Shown: positions 30,800 through 41,700, numbered from the stretch's first letter. The stretch: 64,000 nucleotides of DNA from Rhynchopus sp. YZ270_cl-10 (GCA_964035575.1 OZ037924.1:1154045-1218044), one strand, 5' to 3'. Notes: generated by a model not told the origin, from the sequence alone. Numbers and translations are program-made.

Positions 30800-31260
30800 G
30801 AATACTTCCTGTAAATAAATTTCAAAAAAAAAAAGAGTTGTAACTATTTTTGGGAGAGGTTCGGGAGAGAAACTGTCTTAACAAGATGAAATTATTAGAA
30901 TTGCCCCCCCCCTGCCCGTCCTTTTTTTTTCGTTGTTAAAAAAAAGGGAGAGGTGGGGCCACAGAGGGAAATCGGGGGGATGTGGATTTGCGTTTGGGGA
31001 TTTTTTTTGTTGATATTTTTTTTCATTTCCTTACTTTTTGAATTTTGGGGGGTTTCTTTTTTGTGACGCGTTTTTTGTTTTTCCCAGGTTCAGTTTTTTG
31101 TGTTAGTTTTTTTTTTTTTTTTTTTCGTCGGACACTGAGAAAAAGAGGAGTACAAATTAAAACAGATGTCTACAAGCTATACATTCACTCACCGCTCCGG
31201 CAGCTTGGAGACAACAAAAAGAACAATTTTTTCAGTCAGAAAAAAAAGCAAAACCGGCAC

Positions 31261-31291
<31 letters not shown>

Positions 31292-31420
31292 GTGGTAGTG
31301 GAGAACACTCGGGTTTCACTAACACAACTCTCGAAAAACGGGAACAGGCTTTTTGCAGCTTGTTTGCGAAAAATACTGTGTACTTTTTTTTGTGTTTTTT
31401 TGGCCGTTCCTCGAATTGTG
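30800..31420. other. Gene-free AT-rich spacer
   Basis: Polyadenylation region of TRAP-alpha followed by G, T and A homopolymer runs (for example A-run at 31260-31288). Nothing coding. Confidence 0.5.
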
Positions 31421-31646
31421 TGTTACGTTGTGAATATAAAAAAAATGAACATGTTTTGTCCAATGCGCAGCCTGGAGAAAAAAAATCAGGTGCAACGGGT
31501 TGAGGGAATGGGAAGTTAGTCTCAAGAGGGGGGATATCCAACAAGGAGAAAAAAACGACAAGATAGTTAAGATTCACAGGAGGGACATTGAAAAAGAATG
31601 TGTTTTTTTTATTTTATTTATGTTTTATCTTCTTCCTGCCCTCCCC
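31421..31646 (+). promoter_or_regulatory. Shared upstream region, copy 1 (before UBL-LRR gene)
   Basis: 226 bp that are nearly identical to 34131-34348, starting TGTTACGTTGTGAATATAAA and ending TCTTCTTCCTGCCCTCCCC. It contains a TATA-like AATATAAAAAA. In both places it sits just upstream of a gene with a ubiquitin-like N-terminus, so it probably holds promoter and leader. Confidence 0.7.
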
Positions 31647-31827
31647 GCTTAACCCCACGTCTTTTTTTGTATGTTTGAGCATGGGGATCGAGAAGTTGAC
31701 CACCTACCCTAGCCACATCCAGACTCCGTGTCTCCATCCGGGTCTATACGAGTCCGAATGGTCGAGGAGCCTTGTTTTTGACCACAACACAACAACACAA
31801 CACCATGAAAAGGGAGACACATTAAAA

Positions 31828-33459
31828 ATGCAGCTGGTTGTGCAGGGCTTCAGCAAGGAGTACGTGATTGAGGTGGGTGAGGATGACACAACGGCGACCA
31901 TGCGGCAGAAGGTGGCGTCTGCAGAAGAGTTGCACGAACACAGCTTTCATATGGGTTTTGGAGGGAAGGACGAAGGAGAGGACATCAGAGAACTGAGTGC
32001 TGGCGAGACAATCACACTGACGAAGTCACTGAAGTACGAACCAATAAGAGCTCTTCATGCATTGGGTGAGACTGACATCACTGCAGAAAGGTTGGGGCAG
32101 GTGCGGGATCCTCAGGTGGCCAGCTTGCTCCTGCAGGCAGAGGTTGCGACTGCTATTCCAGATGACTTCTTCTCCGATGGTGCATCAGTGACGCACATTG
32201 TGTTCAGTTACGTGTCCGATGCGGATGACAACCGTGGCACCACACTGCACCTGCCTGCATTACCCTGTGTTGTCGCAATTGGGCACACTTTCTTCTCCGG
32301 CAACTACACAGCATTGTCGACAGTGGACCTCTCAGGCTTACAATCAGTCACCACAATTGGTAACTGGTTTCTCAACAACTGCAGAGCATTGTCGAACGTG
32401 AACCTATCAGGTCTGCAAGCAGTCACCACGATTGGTGATGGGTTTCTCTTCAACTGTACAACATTGTCGAAAGTCGACCTCTCCAGCCTGCAAGCAGTCA
32501 CCACGGTTGGTGAAAACTTCCTCAACAGCTGCACGACATTGTCGACAGTGGACCTATCAGGTCTGCAAGCAGTCACCGCGATTGGTGATGGGTTTCTCAA
32601 CAACTGTACAGCATTGTCGACAGTGAACCTCTCAGGCCTGCAAGCAGTCACCGCGATTGGTGACGACTTCCTCTTCAACTGCCAAGCATTGTCGACAGTG
32701 GACCTCTCAGGCCTGCGAGCAGTCACCACGGTTGGTTACGGGTTTCTCTCCAACTGCAAAGCATTGTCGACAGTGGACCTCTCAGGCCTGCGAGCAGTCA
32801 CCACCATTGGTAGGGGCTTTCTCTCCTACTGCACAGCATTGTTGACAGTGGACCTCTCAGGCTTACAATCAGTCACCACAATTGGTGACTGTTTCCTCGA
32901 CAACTGCAGAGCATTGTCGACAGTGGACCTCTCAGGCCTGCGAGCAGTCACCACGATTGGTTACTGGTTTCTCTTAAACTGCACAGCATTGTCGACAGTG
33001 GACCTCTCAGGTCTGCAAGCAGTCACCACGGTTGGTTACGGGTTTCTCCACAACTGCACAGCATTATCGAAAGTCGACCTCTCCAGCCTGCGAGCAGTCA
33101 CCACGGTTGGTGAAGACTTCCTCAAGAGCTGCACAACATTGTCGACAGTGGACCTATCAGGTCTGCAAGCAGTCACCACGATTGGTGATGGGTTTCTCAA
33201 CAACTGTACAGCATTGTCGACAGTGAACCTCTCAGGCCTGCAAGCAGTCACCACGGTTGGTTACGGGTTTCTCAACAACTGCCAAGCATTGTCGACAGTG
33301 GACCTCTCAGGCCTGCAAGCAGTCACCACGGTTGGTAGGGGGTTCCTCGGCGGATGTACAGCACTGCAGACCGTACACGGTAAGGACAAGTGTAGCACTG
33401 TTGTACGCAGCACAGTAGGCCGCCTGGGCGATACCAAGCGCAAATGTGTGTGCATGTGA
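31828..33459 (+). CDS. Ubiquitin-like domain plus leucine-rich repeat protein
   Basis: 543 residues from ATG 31828, chosen because it begins a ubiquitin-like fold (MQLVVQGFSKEYVIEVGEDD, about 1-70) that parallels the start of the neighbour at 34388. An in-frame ATG at 31681 would add 49 residues. After a linker there are about fifteen 25-residue leucine-rich repeats of the BspA-like type (for example VTTIGDGFLNNCTALSTVDL then SGLQA), 75 bp each at DNA level. Repeats 3-6 and 11-14 match best, pointing to an eight-unit (600-bp) duplication. BspA-like repeats usually mediate protein or surface binding; there is no signal peptide or membrane helix, so a cytosolic adaptor is more likely. The ligand is unknown. 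Confidence 0.75.
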   Translation: MQLVVQGFSKEYVIEVGEDDTTATMRQKVASAEELHEHSFHMGFGGKDEGEDIRELSAGETITLTKSLKYEPIRALHALGETDITAERLGQVRDPQVASLLLQAEVATAIPDDFFSDGASVTHIVFSYVSDADDNRGTTLHLPALPCVVAIGHTFFSGNYTALSTVDLSGLQSVTTIGNWFLNNCRALSNVNLSGLQAVTTIGDGFLFNCTTLSKVDLSSLQAVTTVGENFLNSCTTLSTVDLSGLQAVTAIGDGFLNNCTALSTVNLSGLQAVTAIGDDFLFNCQALSTVDLSGLRAVTTVGYGFLSNCKALSTVDLSGLRAVTTIGRGFLSYCTALLTVDLSGLQSVTTIGDCFLDNCRALSTVDLSGLRAVTTIGYWFLLNCTALSTVDLSGLQAVTTVGYGFLHNCTALSKVDLSSLRAVTTVGEDFLKSCTTLSTVDLSGLQAVTTIGDGFLNNCTALSTVNLSGLQAVTTVGYGFLNNCQALSTVDLSGLQAVTTVGRGFLGGCTALQTVHGKDKCSTVVRSTVGRLGDTKRKCVCM

Positions 33460-33570
33460 GGGACGTGCATCTTTCTAGTGGCTAGCTCCTCAGAACGCTG
33501 TTCAGAGATCGAGTTTTGACATTCCACATTGCACTCTCCCAAAAAGAAACCGCCATTGGTGTGGCTGAAC

Positions 33571-34100
33571 CCAAAAAAAAGGGTATTATTTAGCAGTTTG
33601 TTAGCACTTTTTTAGCATGCATTTTTGGGGGGGTGGTGTATAAAAAAATTTTTCCCCACGGCTGTTGGAATTTTTTTTTTTTTTTTTTCGTTGGTGAGCT
33701 TTTTAACGCCGGCATTTGCATTTCCGGAATCCGTCCGGCCAGTGGTGGGGTCAATTCGCCGAAATGGACAAGTTCTCGTTTTTGGTCAATTTCCGCAGTA
33801 TACAGTATACACAGTATACACAGTATACACAGTACACACAGCATACATCATACACAGGGGGGAAACTCACTTTGTGGGCGCCGCAGGCGCACGGTACGCG
33901 TTTTTCGTGATTTTTTCCAGCCCCGTTCTGTGCGTTCTTTTGACTCAGCGAGTCGATTGCGTTCAACGGTGGGGTCACACATGGGTATGCAAGAGTGGAG
34001 GCGCGCCAACAGGGGGAGTGGAAAAACCAAGATAAAAAATGTTTTTATGCACCACCCCTAAAAAAAGGGTATCATTTAGCAGTTTGTTAGCATTTCTTTA
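33571..34100. repeat. Insert-like segment between 45-bp direct repeats, with family A copy
   Basis: AAAGGGTATTATTTAGCAGT at the left (33571-33615) and its near copy at the right (34055-34100) bracket about 440 bp. Inside lies repeat family A (33692-33800), a short (ACAGTATAC)-type tail (33797-33856) and GCGCCGCAGGCGCACGGTAC. The direct repeats are too long for a usual target duplication and may reflect unequal exchange. Confidence 0.6.
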
Positions 34101-34130
34101 GCAGTGAAATTTGCTGGTTTCAGGCACACC

Positions 34131-34348
34131 TGTTACGTTGTGAATATAAAAAAAATGAACATGTTTTGTCCAATGCGCAGCCTGGAGAAAAAATCAGGTG
34201 CAACGGGTTGAGGGAATGGGAAGTTAGTCTCAAGAGGGGGGATATCCAACAAGGAGAAAAAAACGACAAGATAGTTAAGATTCACAGGAGGGACATTGAA
34301 AAAGAATGTGTTTTTTTATTTCTGTTTTATCTTCTTCCTGCCCTCCCC
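34131..34348 (+). promoter_or_regulatory. Shared upstream region, copy 2 (before UBL-WD gene)
   Basis: Nearly identical to 31421-31646; the main differences are short indels in A and T runs. Downstream of it CTGTCCCCACAG precedes the start codon and could be a splice acceptor. The neighbouring sequence on both sides differs from copy 1, so the conserved block ends sharply. Confidence 0.7.
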
Positions 34349-34387
34349 ACACACCTGTCCCCACAGAACAGAGTTATCCCCCTGAAG

Positions 34388-35473
34388 ATGGACATCACAG
34401 GACACTTCGAGTCTGTAAGCTGTGTAATAGAAGTGGACGGAAGCGACACCCTTGCACAGGTGAAGGGGAAGCTTCTTGCGGAGCTTGGCGTGCCACGTGC
34501 TCGGCATGTTCGTGTGCGGATGAGAGGCGGTGGTGACATCGGCGACGACTTGCGCATCTGCGATACGGAGATGGATGAGGGATGTGCCGTTGAGCTGTAC
34601 TGCACCGGTGCCAACATCACTCCTGGGTTGCTGACGCGGTTGAGTGACACATACTCCCTCACACTCTCGCCGTGTGCTAGGTACCTTGCAGAGATGCGTG
34701 GCCATAATAGAGTGGTTCTCTTTGACACGGAAACACATGAATGTCTGTATAGTTTCCCTGCCAAGGCGCGTTCTTCTCCAGCATTCTCACCGTGCAGTGA
34801 GTGGATCTCATCTGTCAACAAGGACAGTCAGTGTGCTGAAGTTCATCACGTGAAGACAGGTGCGTTGGAGCACTCCTTTGGAGGTGAAGGTGCTGCAAGA
34901 AAGACCACGGCATGGTCACCATGTGGAACAAAGCTGTTGTCGTGCTGCAGGAAGGGTTTGCAGGTGTGGGACATTGCAACAGGCGTTGTTGTGCATGAAT
35001 GGGGCCACATTGTGCATTGTGACAGCGTCATGGTTGTGGTAGGAGACAAGGTGGCGACGTTTGACCGCGACATCACTGTATGGGACTACACAACAGGGGC
35101 GGAGGTGTTTGTTCGAACGTGCCCTTCTGCTCTCGAATATGTGGCTCTGTCACCGAACGAGCGTTTCATTGCAGCATGTTGCACCGACTCTGTGCATGTC
35201 TGGAACGTTGAAACAGGTGAAGGTGTATTCGAAGACCTCTCAGAAAACAAATGGACAGATGTTGCTGTGTCCAACGACATTGTTGCTGCCTACACTTCAG
35301 ATGTCTTGGTCTTGTGGTCCATCTCAACAGGGGAACAACTATTGAACCGTGTAATTGTTGAGTCCGACGATGGCGACAGTTCTTACGGTCTTGCGATCAG
35401 CCGCTGTGGTGGTGTGGTGATGTACGGAGGCGGTGAGGGTGTTGAGATTGTTGACATCTCACACCTGTCTTGA
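34388..35473 (+). CDS. Ubiquitin-like domain plus WD40-like beta-propeller protein
   Basis: 361 residues from ATG 34388. Residues 1-76 form a ubiquitin-like domain (MDITGHFESVSCVIEVDGSD; RVRMRGGGDIGDDLRICD). The rest shows WD40-like blades with recurring S-P-x-G/N and V-W-D/N ends: VVLFDTETHECLYSF, WSPCGTKLLSCCRKGLQVWD, DITVWDYTTGAEVF, LSPNERFIAACCTDSVHVWN, VLVLWSISTGEQLL. About six to seven blades fit the length. It has the same upstream block and N-terminal domain type as the LRR gene 1.1 kb before it, so the pair looks like one module family with exchanged C-terminal repeats. The function is not known. Confidence 0.78.
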   Translation: MDITGHFESVSCVIEVDGSDTLAQVKGKLLAELGVPRARHVRVRMRGGGDIGDDLRICDTEMDEGCAVELYCTGANITPGLLTRLSDTYSLTLSPCARYLAEMRGHNRVVLFDTETHECLYSFPAKARSSPAFSPCSEWISSVNKDSQCAEVHHVKTGALEHSFGGEGAARKTTAWSPCGTKLLSCCRKGLQVWDIATGVVVHEWGHIVHCDSVMVVVGDKVATFDRDITVWDYTTGAEVFVRTCPSALEYVALSPNERFIAACCTDSVHVWNVETGEGVFEDLSENKWTDVAVSNDIVAAYTSDVLVLWSISTGEQLLNRVIVESDDGDSSYGLAISRCGGVVMYGGGEGVEIVDISHLS

Positions 35474-35794
35474 ACGTATTTCTACAACGAAAAGGTGCCA
35501 TCCTCATTTTTGCTTCCTGCACCTTGCCTGGGTAACTCCCATGCAGGAAGATACGTGAAGATGGATGCACAGTGGGAGTGGACCATTTTTTGGCAATATA
35601 TTTCGTTTATTTCTAACCTGTGACAACTGCTACTTTTCAACCATCGAATGTCGAGAGAAGCAAAAAGAAAGCAGCCCCCTTCCCTGTGTTGCCACCCATT
35701 ATTTTTTACTCGAGTTTAAAACGTTCGAAACGTTAATAACCCCAAAACTCACAACACTGCCCTTCTCCCTTCTCCCTTCTTTTTCATTTAGATT

Positions 35795-35990
35795 AGTGGT
35801 TGCACCCACGGACGTGAACACATGCCTCAGTGGCCCGCAAAAGAAGATTGCCTTCTTCGGAGACTCGCTGCTCGACGACCTGGCCGCGATCACCGTTCGT
35901 GGCAACGGCAGACACTACGCCACCGTACTGCGCCCCTGCAGAAGACGTCGAAGGCCGCTGGTGGAAGGCGCGGTCAAAAGTCCTAAAAAA
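35795..35990 (+). pseudogene. Fragment of a GDSL/HAD-like hydrolase gene
   Basis: A short GC-rich stretch in an AT-rich spacer, preceded by TTTCATTTAG as a possible splice acceptor, reads LSGPQKKIAFFGDSLLDDLA and continues to YATVLRP. The FFGDSL core fits either an SGNH/GDSL hydrolase block I or a HAD-type motif; I cannot decide. No start or complete domain is present, and the 3' edge runs into a dispersed repeat, so it looks like an exon relic. Confidence 0.45.
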
Positions 35991-36095
35991 CCTTAGTTTT
36001 TTAGTCTTTACTATAGAGATGTGCGCCACCCACACCCACACACACTACCCACCCACACACACTACCCACCCACACACCCCCTCACCACCAGGGGG
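35983..36095. repeat. Dispersed repeat F, copy 1
   Basis: CTAAAAAACCTTAGTTTTTT followed by GATGTGCGCCACCCACACCC and a CACACC-rich tail. A close copy is at 42918-43030. Both are followed by AATAGTTGCWCATCAGAAA, so the repeat unit extends further and hosts the element at 36164-36554 here. Confidence 0.75.
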
Positions 36096-36163
36096 GATTT
36101 GACCAAAAAATCGATTTTTTTAAATAAATAGTTGCTCATCAGAAAGTGAATTTTTTGGGCTTA

Positions 36164-36554
36164 CTGGGGGGGGGGGCTAATACAAGAGGTACCTCTTCTA
36201 TTAGGCGTAAGAATTTACGCCTAAAAATTTTTTTTTTAGCTGGAAGTCTAATACAAGAGGTACCTCTTGTATTAGCTTTTTTTTTCTGGACTTTTGCTAA
36301 TTTTTTTTCTGGATTTTTACTCTCGCCAACCAGTAACACGGGAAAATTTTCAACTTTTTGATCGTACCTGGCCGCAATTGAAAGATTTTGAGCAAACCTT
36401 TCATTTGTCACCATCGATTTTGAAAAAAAGTGATCAAATCAAATAAAGGAAAGAATAAGGTACCTCTTGTGTTAGCCGGTAAAAAATCGCGAAAATCCCG
36501 ATTTCAAAGTACCTCTTGTATTAGACATACCTCTTGTATTAGCCCCCCCCCCAG
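36164..36554. mobile_element. TA-flanked inverted-repeat element with palindrome clusters (391 bp)
   Basis: Ends are CTGGGGGGG...CCCCCCAG with adjoining CTAATACAAGAGGTACC in inverted order, flanked by TA. Inside, a perfect 28-bp palindrome built from CTAATACAAGAGGT and its complement lies at about 36249-36276, with several half copies. The unoccupied counterpart in the other copy of the host repeat (about 43085) shows one TA at the same spot. No protein is encoded. Confidence 0.8.
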
Positions 36555-36773
36555 TAACGTGTTGTTTGGGGGCCTATTGAGGCCCAAAAAAAAATTTTTT
36601 TTCAGTCGTGTTCAGAAAATGGACTGCCAAATGACATGTGGCATTCGGCCAAAAATCAGCTTTTTTGGTCATTTTTACCTTGTAAAACATGACACTTGTG
36701 GCATGCTTCCCAGCACAGGAAAGTGCATTGAAAAACCTGAAAAAACACATGTGATATGTGATGGTCACAAGTG

Positions 36774-37465
36774 CATAATTCCTTCGTTAATGAACTTTTT
36801 GAGTACCAGTTATACCTGGGGAATATGGTCAGATCACTCTTTTGACCATCTGGCGTTTACCACAAAAACACCACTTTCTAACAGGCCACTTTTCACCTGA
36901 AAAGCCAGTTCATGAAGGCACAAGTGAAGTTTTTTTGTACACGTTACCGTGAGCGGGCGCGCGAAGCGCGCACGCGAACGCCCCGTGGGAAGCGAATAGC
37001 GGACCGCCTGCCCAGTGCGTGAGGTGCTTACAAAAAAAACCACCTGTAAAAAAAGGGAGGTCCTCATCACGTTTCCGTGGAAGTGTCACACAAGAACGAC
37101 AGGTTTTTTAGCCCATCACCAAATGCAAGATTCCTTCGTTAATGAACTTTTTGAGTACCAGTTATACCTGGGGAATATGGTCAGATCACTCTTTTGACCA
37201 TCTGGCGTTTACCACAAAAAACACCACTTTTTAACAGGCCACTTTTCACCTGAAAAGCCAAAGTGAAGTTTTTTTGTACACGTTACCGTGAGCGGGCGCG
37301 CGAAGCGCGCACGCGAACGCCCCGTGGGAAGCGAATAGCGGACCACCTGCCCAGTGCGTGAGGTCCTTACAAAAAAAACCACCTGTAAAAAAAGTGTGGT
37401 CCTCATCACGTTTCCATGGAAGTGTCACACAAGAACGACAGGTTTTTTAGCCCATCACCAAATTG
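36774..37465 (+). repeat. Tandem duplication of a 340-355 bp unit
   Basis: ATTCCTTCGTTAATGAACTT starts at about 36778 and again at 37131; both units continue to AGGTTTTTTAGCCCATCACC. They differ by a small deletion (about 20 bp after GAAAAGCCA) and a few substitutions, so the duplication is fairly recent. Each contains a GCGCGCGAAGCGCGC hairpin. Confidence 0.9.
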
Positions 37466-37536
37466 AAACAGGGAATCCACTTCTTAAGGGGACTGCGTGC
37501 GTTTTTTAGCACGCGGAAGAGCGAGCCCAACAGAAC

Positions 37537-37640
37537 ATGACACCCTTGCACAGGTGAAGGGACACGGCGATGGATGAGGGATGTACTGGCGCCAATATCA
37601 CTCCTGGGGTGAGGAGACGTACTCGCTCACTCTCCACGTG
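37537..37640 (+). pseudogene. Decayed fragment of the UBL-WD gene
   Basis: ATGACACCCTTGCACAGGTG matches 34445-34464 in the UBL-WD gene, and GATGGATGAGGGATGT with CCAATATCACTCCTGGG matches 34570-34630. Internal sequence is missing and the reading frame is not kept. It is followed at 37669-37693 by a piece matching the retrotransposon first ORF (GCATCGCAGAGGAGAGAGGA). Confidence 0.75.
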
Positions 37641-37693
37641 TCTCCGCGCATTTGGATGGCATCATCCCTGCATCGCAGAGGAGAGAGGAGAGC

Positions 37694-37790
37694 TTAGGGG
37701 TTCATTTTTTTTTAGGGGTTCATTTTTTTTTAGGGGTTCATTTTTTTTTAGGGGTTCATTTTTTTTTAGGGGTTCATTTTTTTTTACACA
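37694..37790 (+). repeat. 18-bp tandem repeat, about 5 copies
   Basis: Unit AGGGGTTCATTTTTTTTT. It begins directly after the retrotransposon-derived piece AGAGGAGAGAGGAGAGCTT. Confidence 0.93.
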
Positions 37791-38757
37791 AAAAACTATG
37801 TTAAGACGAAATCCTACCGATGTGCCTACATGGGGCGTCCCCCGTTAGTAGTGCGCCAGATGAGGGGCATGAAGCGAAAAGCGGCTAAAGGTGCAGGCCT
37901 GTGTTGCAGCACAGGTCTGGAGAGTTGAGGCAACTCGCCTGCTGAGCGTGAGAGGAATCAAGGCAGAGGTTCGCTGTCCAAGTAAAACCTACCCTGGTCA
38001 TCCTCTGCCTGTTTTGTTTTCTGTCGTGATTGTTTGTGTTTGTGGGCGGGATCAGATGGGTGGAGGGTGTTTGCTTTTTGTTTAGCTTGGAGAAGGGCCA
38101 CTCTCGCACACTCCTTGTTATCTATCATCTAGTTTCATTTTTTCATGCATCCCCAAAGTATGTAGACAGAGAGTCAAGACCACCTTGGCCAAAAGGGTTT
38201 TTTCACCACACTTTTCTTTTGCTTCCATTCGTGGAAGCGTTTGCTTTTCTTCTGTTCCTGGCCTGACGTGTGTTCAACAGGTGTGCTATTTTTACTGAGT
38301 GGAATCCATTTTTCTTTTTCCAGGTGAGGCACTAAAACAAGACATCCTGCAGACAACGAAACAATGGGCACGTGTGTTTTTTATTCTCCCTTCCCTTCTT
38401 TTAAGTAAGGAGGATTAGGTCTTCTTTTTTTCCTTTTTTTGCCCCATAAGTGTGACGCCTGTGTATTCAAATTGATTAAAAAGAATAAAAAACAAACACA
38501 CGATGCAGTTTCTTGTTTTGTTTAGGAGGAAGTGGCCACTTACTTTACTTTACCGCCCACCTTTTATACTAAAACTTGAAACACCGACCTTTTTTGGTCA
38601 TCATTTTTTCATTTCCTTTTTCCTTTTCCATTTTCCTGTTCATTTTATTGTCTTTATTGTTTACTCCATTCTTCCTTTTTCCTTTCTTCTATTCTCACAT
38701 ACAAAAAAAGACCAAGTACATAAAAGAGAAAAAAGAGGAGAGCCGTCTGAGGTTCCG
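37791..38757. other. Gene-free segment; inverted relation to 52981-53062
   Basis: No coding sequence supported. The stretch 38557-38672 is the reverse complement of about 52981-53062 with flanking similarity (ACCTTTTTTGGTCATC; TTCCATTTTCCTGTTCATTT). At 38734-38757 GAGGAGAGCCGTCTGAGGTT matches the retrotransposon first ORF at about 49985-50004 and abuts the 13-bp array. Confidence 0.6.
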
Positions 38758-41700
38758 GACAGCATCCTTGCACAGCATCCTTGCACAGCATCCTTGCACA
38801 GCATCCTTGCACAGCATCCTTGCACAGCATCCTTGCACAGCATCCTTGCACAGCATCCTTGCACAGCATCCTTGCACAGCATCCTTGCACAGCATCCTTG
38901 CACAGCATCCTTGCACAGCATCCTTGCACAGCATCCTTGCACAGCATCCTTGCACAGCATCCTTGCACAGCATCCTTACACAGCATCCTTGCACAGCATC
39001 CTTGCACAGCATCCTTGCACAGCATCCTTGCACAGCATCCTTGCACAGCATCCTTGCACAGCATCCTTGCACAGCATCCTTGCACAGCATCCTTACACAG
39101 CATCCTTGCACAGCATCCTTGCACAGCATCCTTGCACAGCATCCTTGCACAGCATCCTTGCACAGTATCCTTGCACAGTATCCTTGCACAGCATCCTTGC
39201 ACAGCATCCTTGCACAGCATCCTTGCACAGCATCCTTACACAGCATCCTTGCACAGCATCCTTGCACAGCATCCTTGCACAGCATCCTTGCACAGCATCC
39301 TTGCACAGCATCCTTGCACAGCATCCTTGCACAGCATCCTTGCACAGCATCCTTGCACAGCATCCTTGCACAGCATCCTTGCACAGCATCCTTGCACAGT
39401 ATCCTTGCACAGCATCCTTGCACAGCATCCTTGCACAGCATCCTTGCACAGCATCCTTACACAGCATCCTTGCACAGCATCCTTGCACAGCATCCTTGCA
39501 CAGCATCCTTGCACAGCATCCTTGCACAGCATCCTTGCACAGCATCCTTGCACAGCATCCTTGCACAGCATCCTTGCACAGCATCCTTGCACAGCATCCT
39601 TACACAGCATCCTTGCACAGCATCCTTGCACAACATCCTTGCACAGCATCCTTGCACAGCATCCTTGCACAGCATCCTTGCACAACATCCTTGCACAGCA
39701 TCCTTGCACAGCATCCTTGCACAGCATCCTTGCACAGCATCCTTGCACAGCATCCTTGCACAGCATCCTTGCACAGCATCCTTGCACAGCATCCTTGCAC
39801 AGCATCCTTGCACAGCATCCTTGCACAGCATCCTTGCACAGCATCCTTGCACAGCATCCTTGCACAGCATCCTTGCACAGCATCCTTGCACAGCATCCTT
39901 GCACAACATCCTTGCACAGCATCCTTGCACAGCATCCTTGCACAGCATCCTTGCACAGCATCCTTGCACAGCATCCTTGCACAGCATCCTTGCACAGCAT
40001 CCTTGCACAGCATCCTTGCACAGCATCCTTGCACAGCATCCTTGCACAGCATCCTTGCACAGCATCCTTGCACAGCATCCTTGCACAGCATCCTTGCACA
40101 GCATCCTTGCACAGCATCCTTGCACAGCATCCTTGCACAGTATCCTTGCACAGCATCCTTGCACAACATCCTTGCACAGCATCCTTGCACAGCATCCTTA
40201 CACAGCATCCTTGCACAGCATCCTTGCACAGCATCCTTGCACAGCATCCTTGCACAGCATCCTTGCACAGCATCCTTGCACAGTATCCTTGCACAGCATC
40301 CTTGCACAGCATCCTTGCACAGCATCCTTGCACAGCATCCTTACACAGCATCCTTGCACAGCATCCTTGCACAGCATCCTTGCACAGCATCCTTGCACAG
40401 CATCCTTGCACAGCATCCTTGCACAGCATCCTTGCACAGCATCCTTGCACAGCATCCTTGCACAGCATCCTTGCACAGCATCCTTGCACAGTATCCTTGC
40501 ACAGCATCCTTGCACAACATCCTTGCACAGCATCCTTGCACAGCATCCTTACACAGCATCCTTGCACAGCATCCTTGCACAGCATCCTTGCACAGCATCC
40601 TTGCACAGCATCCTTGCACAGCATCCTTGCACAGCATCCTTGCACAGCATCCTTGCACAGCATCCTTGCACAGCATCCTTACACAGCATCCTTGCACAGC
40701 ATCCTTGCACAACATCCTTGCACAGCATCCTTGCACAGCATCCTTGCACAGCATCCTTGCACAACATCCTTGCACAGCATCCTTGCACAGCATCCTTGCA
40801 CAGCATCCTTGCACAGCATCCTTGCACAGCATCCTTGCACAGCATCCTTGCACAGCATCCTTGCACAGCATCCTTGCACAGCATCCTTACACAGCATCCT
40901 TGCACAGCATCCTTGCACAGCATCCTTGCACAGCATCCTTGCACAGCATCCTTGCACAGCATCCTTGCACAGCATCCTTGCACAACATCCTTGCACAGCA
41001 TCCTTGCACAGCATCCTTGCACAGCATCCTTGCACAGCATCCTTGCACAGCATCCTTGCACAGCATCCTTGCACAGCATCCTTGCACAGCATCCTTGCAC
41101 AGCATCCTTGCACAGCATCCTTGCACAGCATCCTTGCACAGCATCCTTGCACAGCATCCTTGCACAGCATCCTTGCACAGCATCCTTACACAGCATCCTT
41201 GCACAGCATCCTTGCACAGCATCCTTGCACAGCATCCTTGCACAGCATCCTTGCACAGCATCCTTGCACAGCATCCTTGCACAGCATCCTTGCACAGCAT
41301 CCTTGCACAGCATCCTTGCACAGCATCCTTGCACAGCATCCTTGCACAGCATCCTTGCACAGCATCCTTGCACAGCATCCTTGCACAGCATCCTTGCACA
41401 GCATCCTTGCACAGCATCCTTGCACAGCATCCTTGCACAGCATCCTTGTACAGCATCCTTGCACAGCATCCTTGCACAGCATCCTTGCACAACATCCTTG
41501 CACAGCATCCTTGCACAACATCCTTGCACAGCATCCTTGCACAGCATCCTTGCACAGCATCCTTGCACAGCATCCTTGCACAGCATCCTTGCACAGCATC
41601 CTTGCACAGCATCCTTGCACAGCATCCTTGCACAGCATCCTTGCACAGCATCCTTGCACAGCATCCTTGCACAGCATCCTTGCACAGCATCCTTGCACAG

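Noticed and set aside
31588-31827. N-terminal extension of the LRR protein upstream of ATG 31828
   Set aside because: The upstream part includes the shared 220-bp block with frame-changing homopolymers, and the ubiquitin-like fold starts exactly at 31828. The ATG at 31681 remains possible but less likely.
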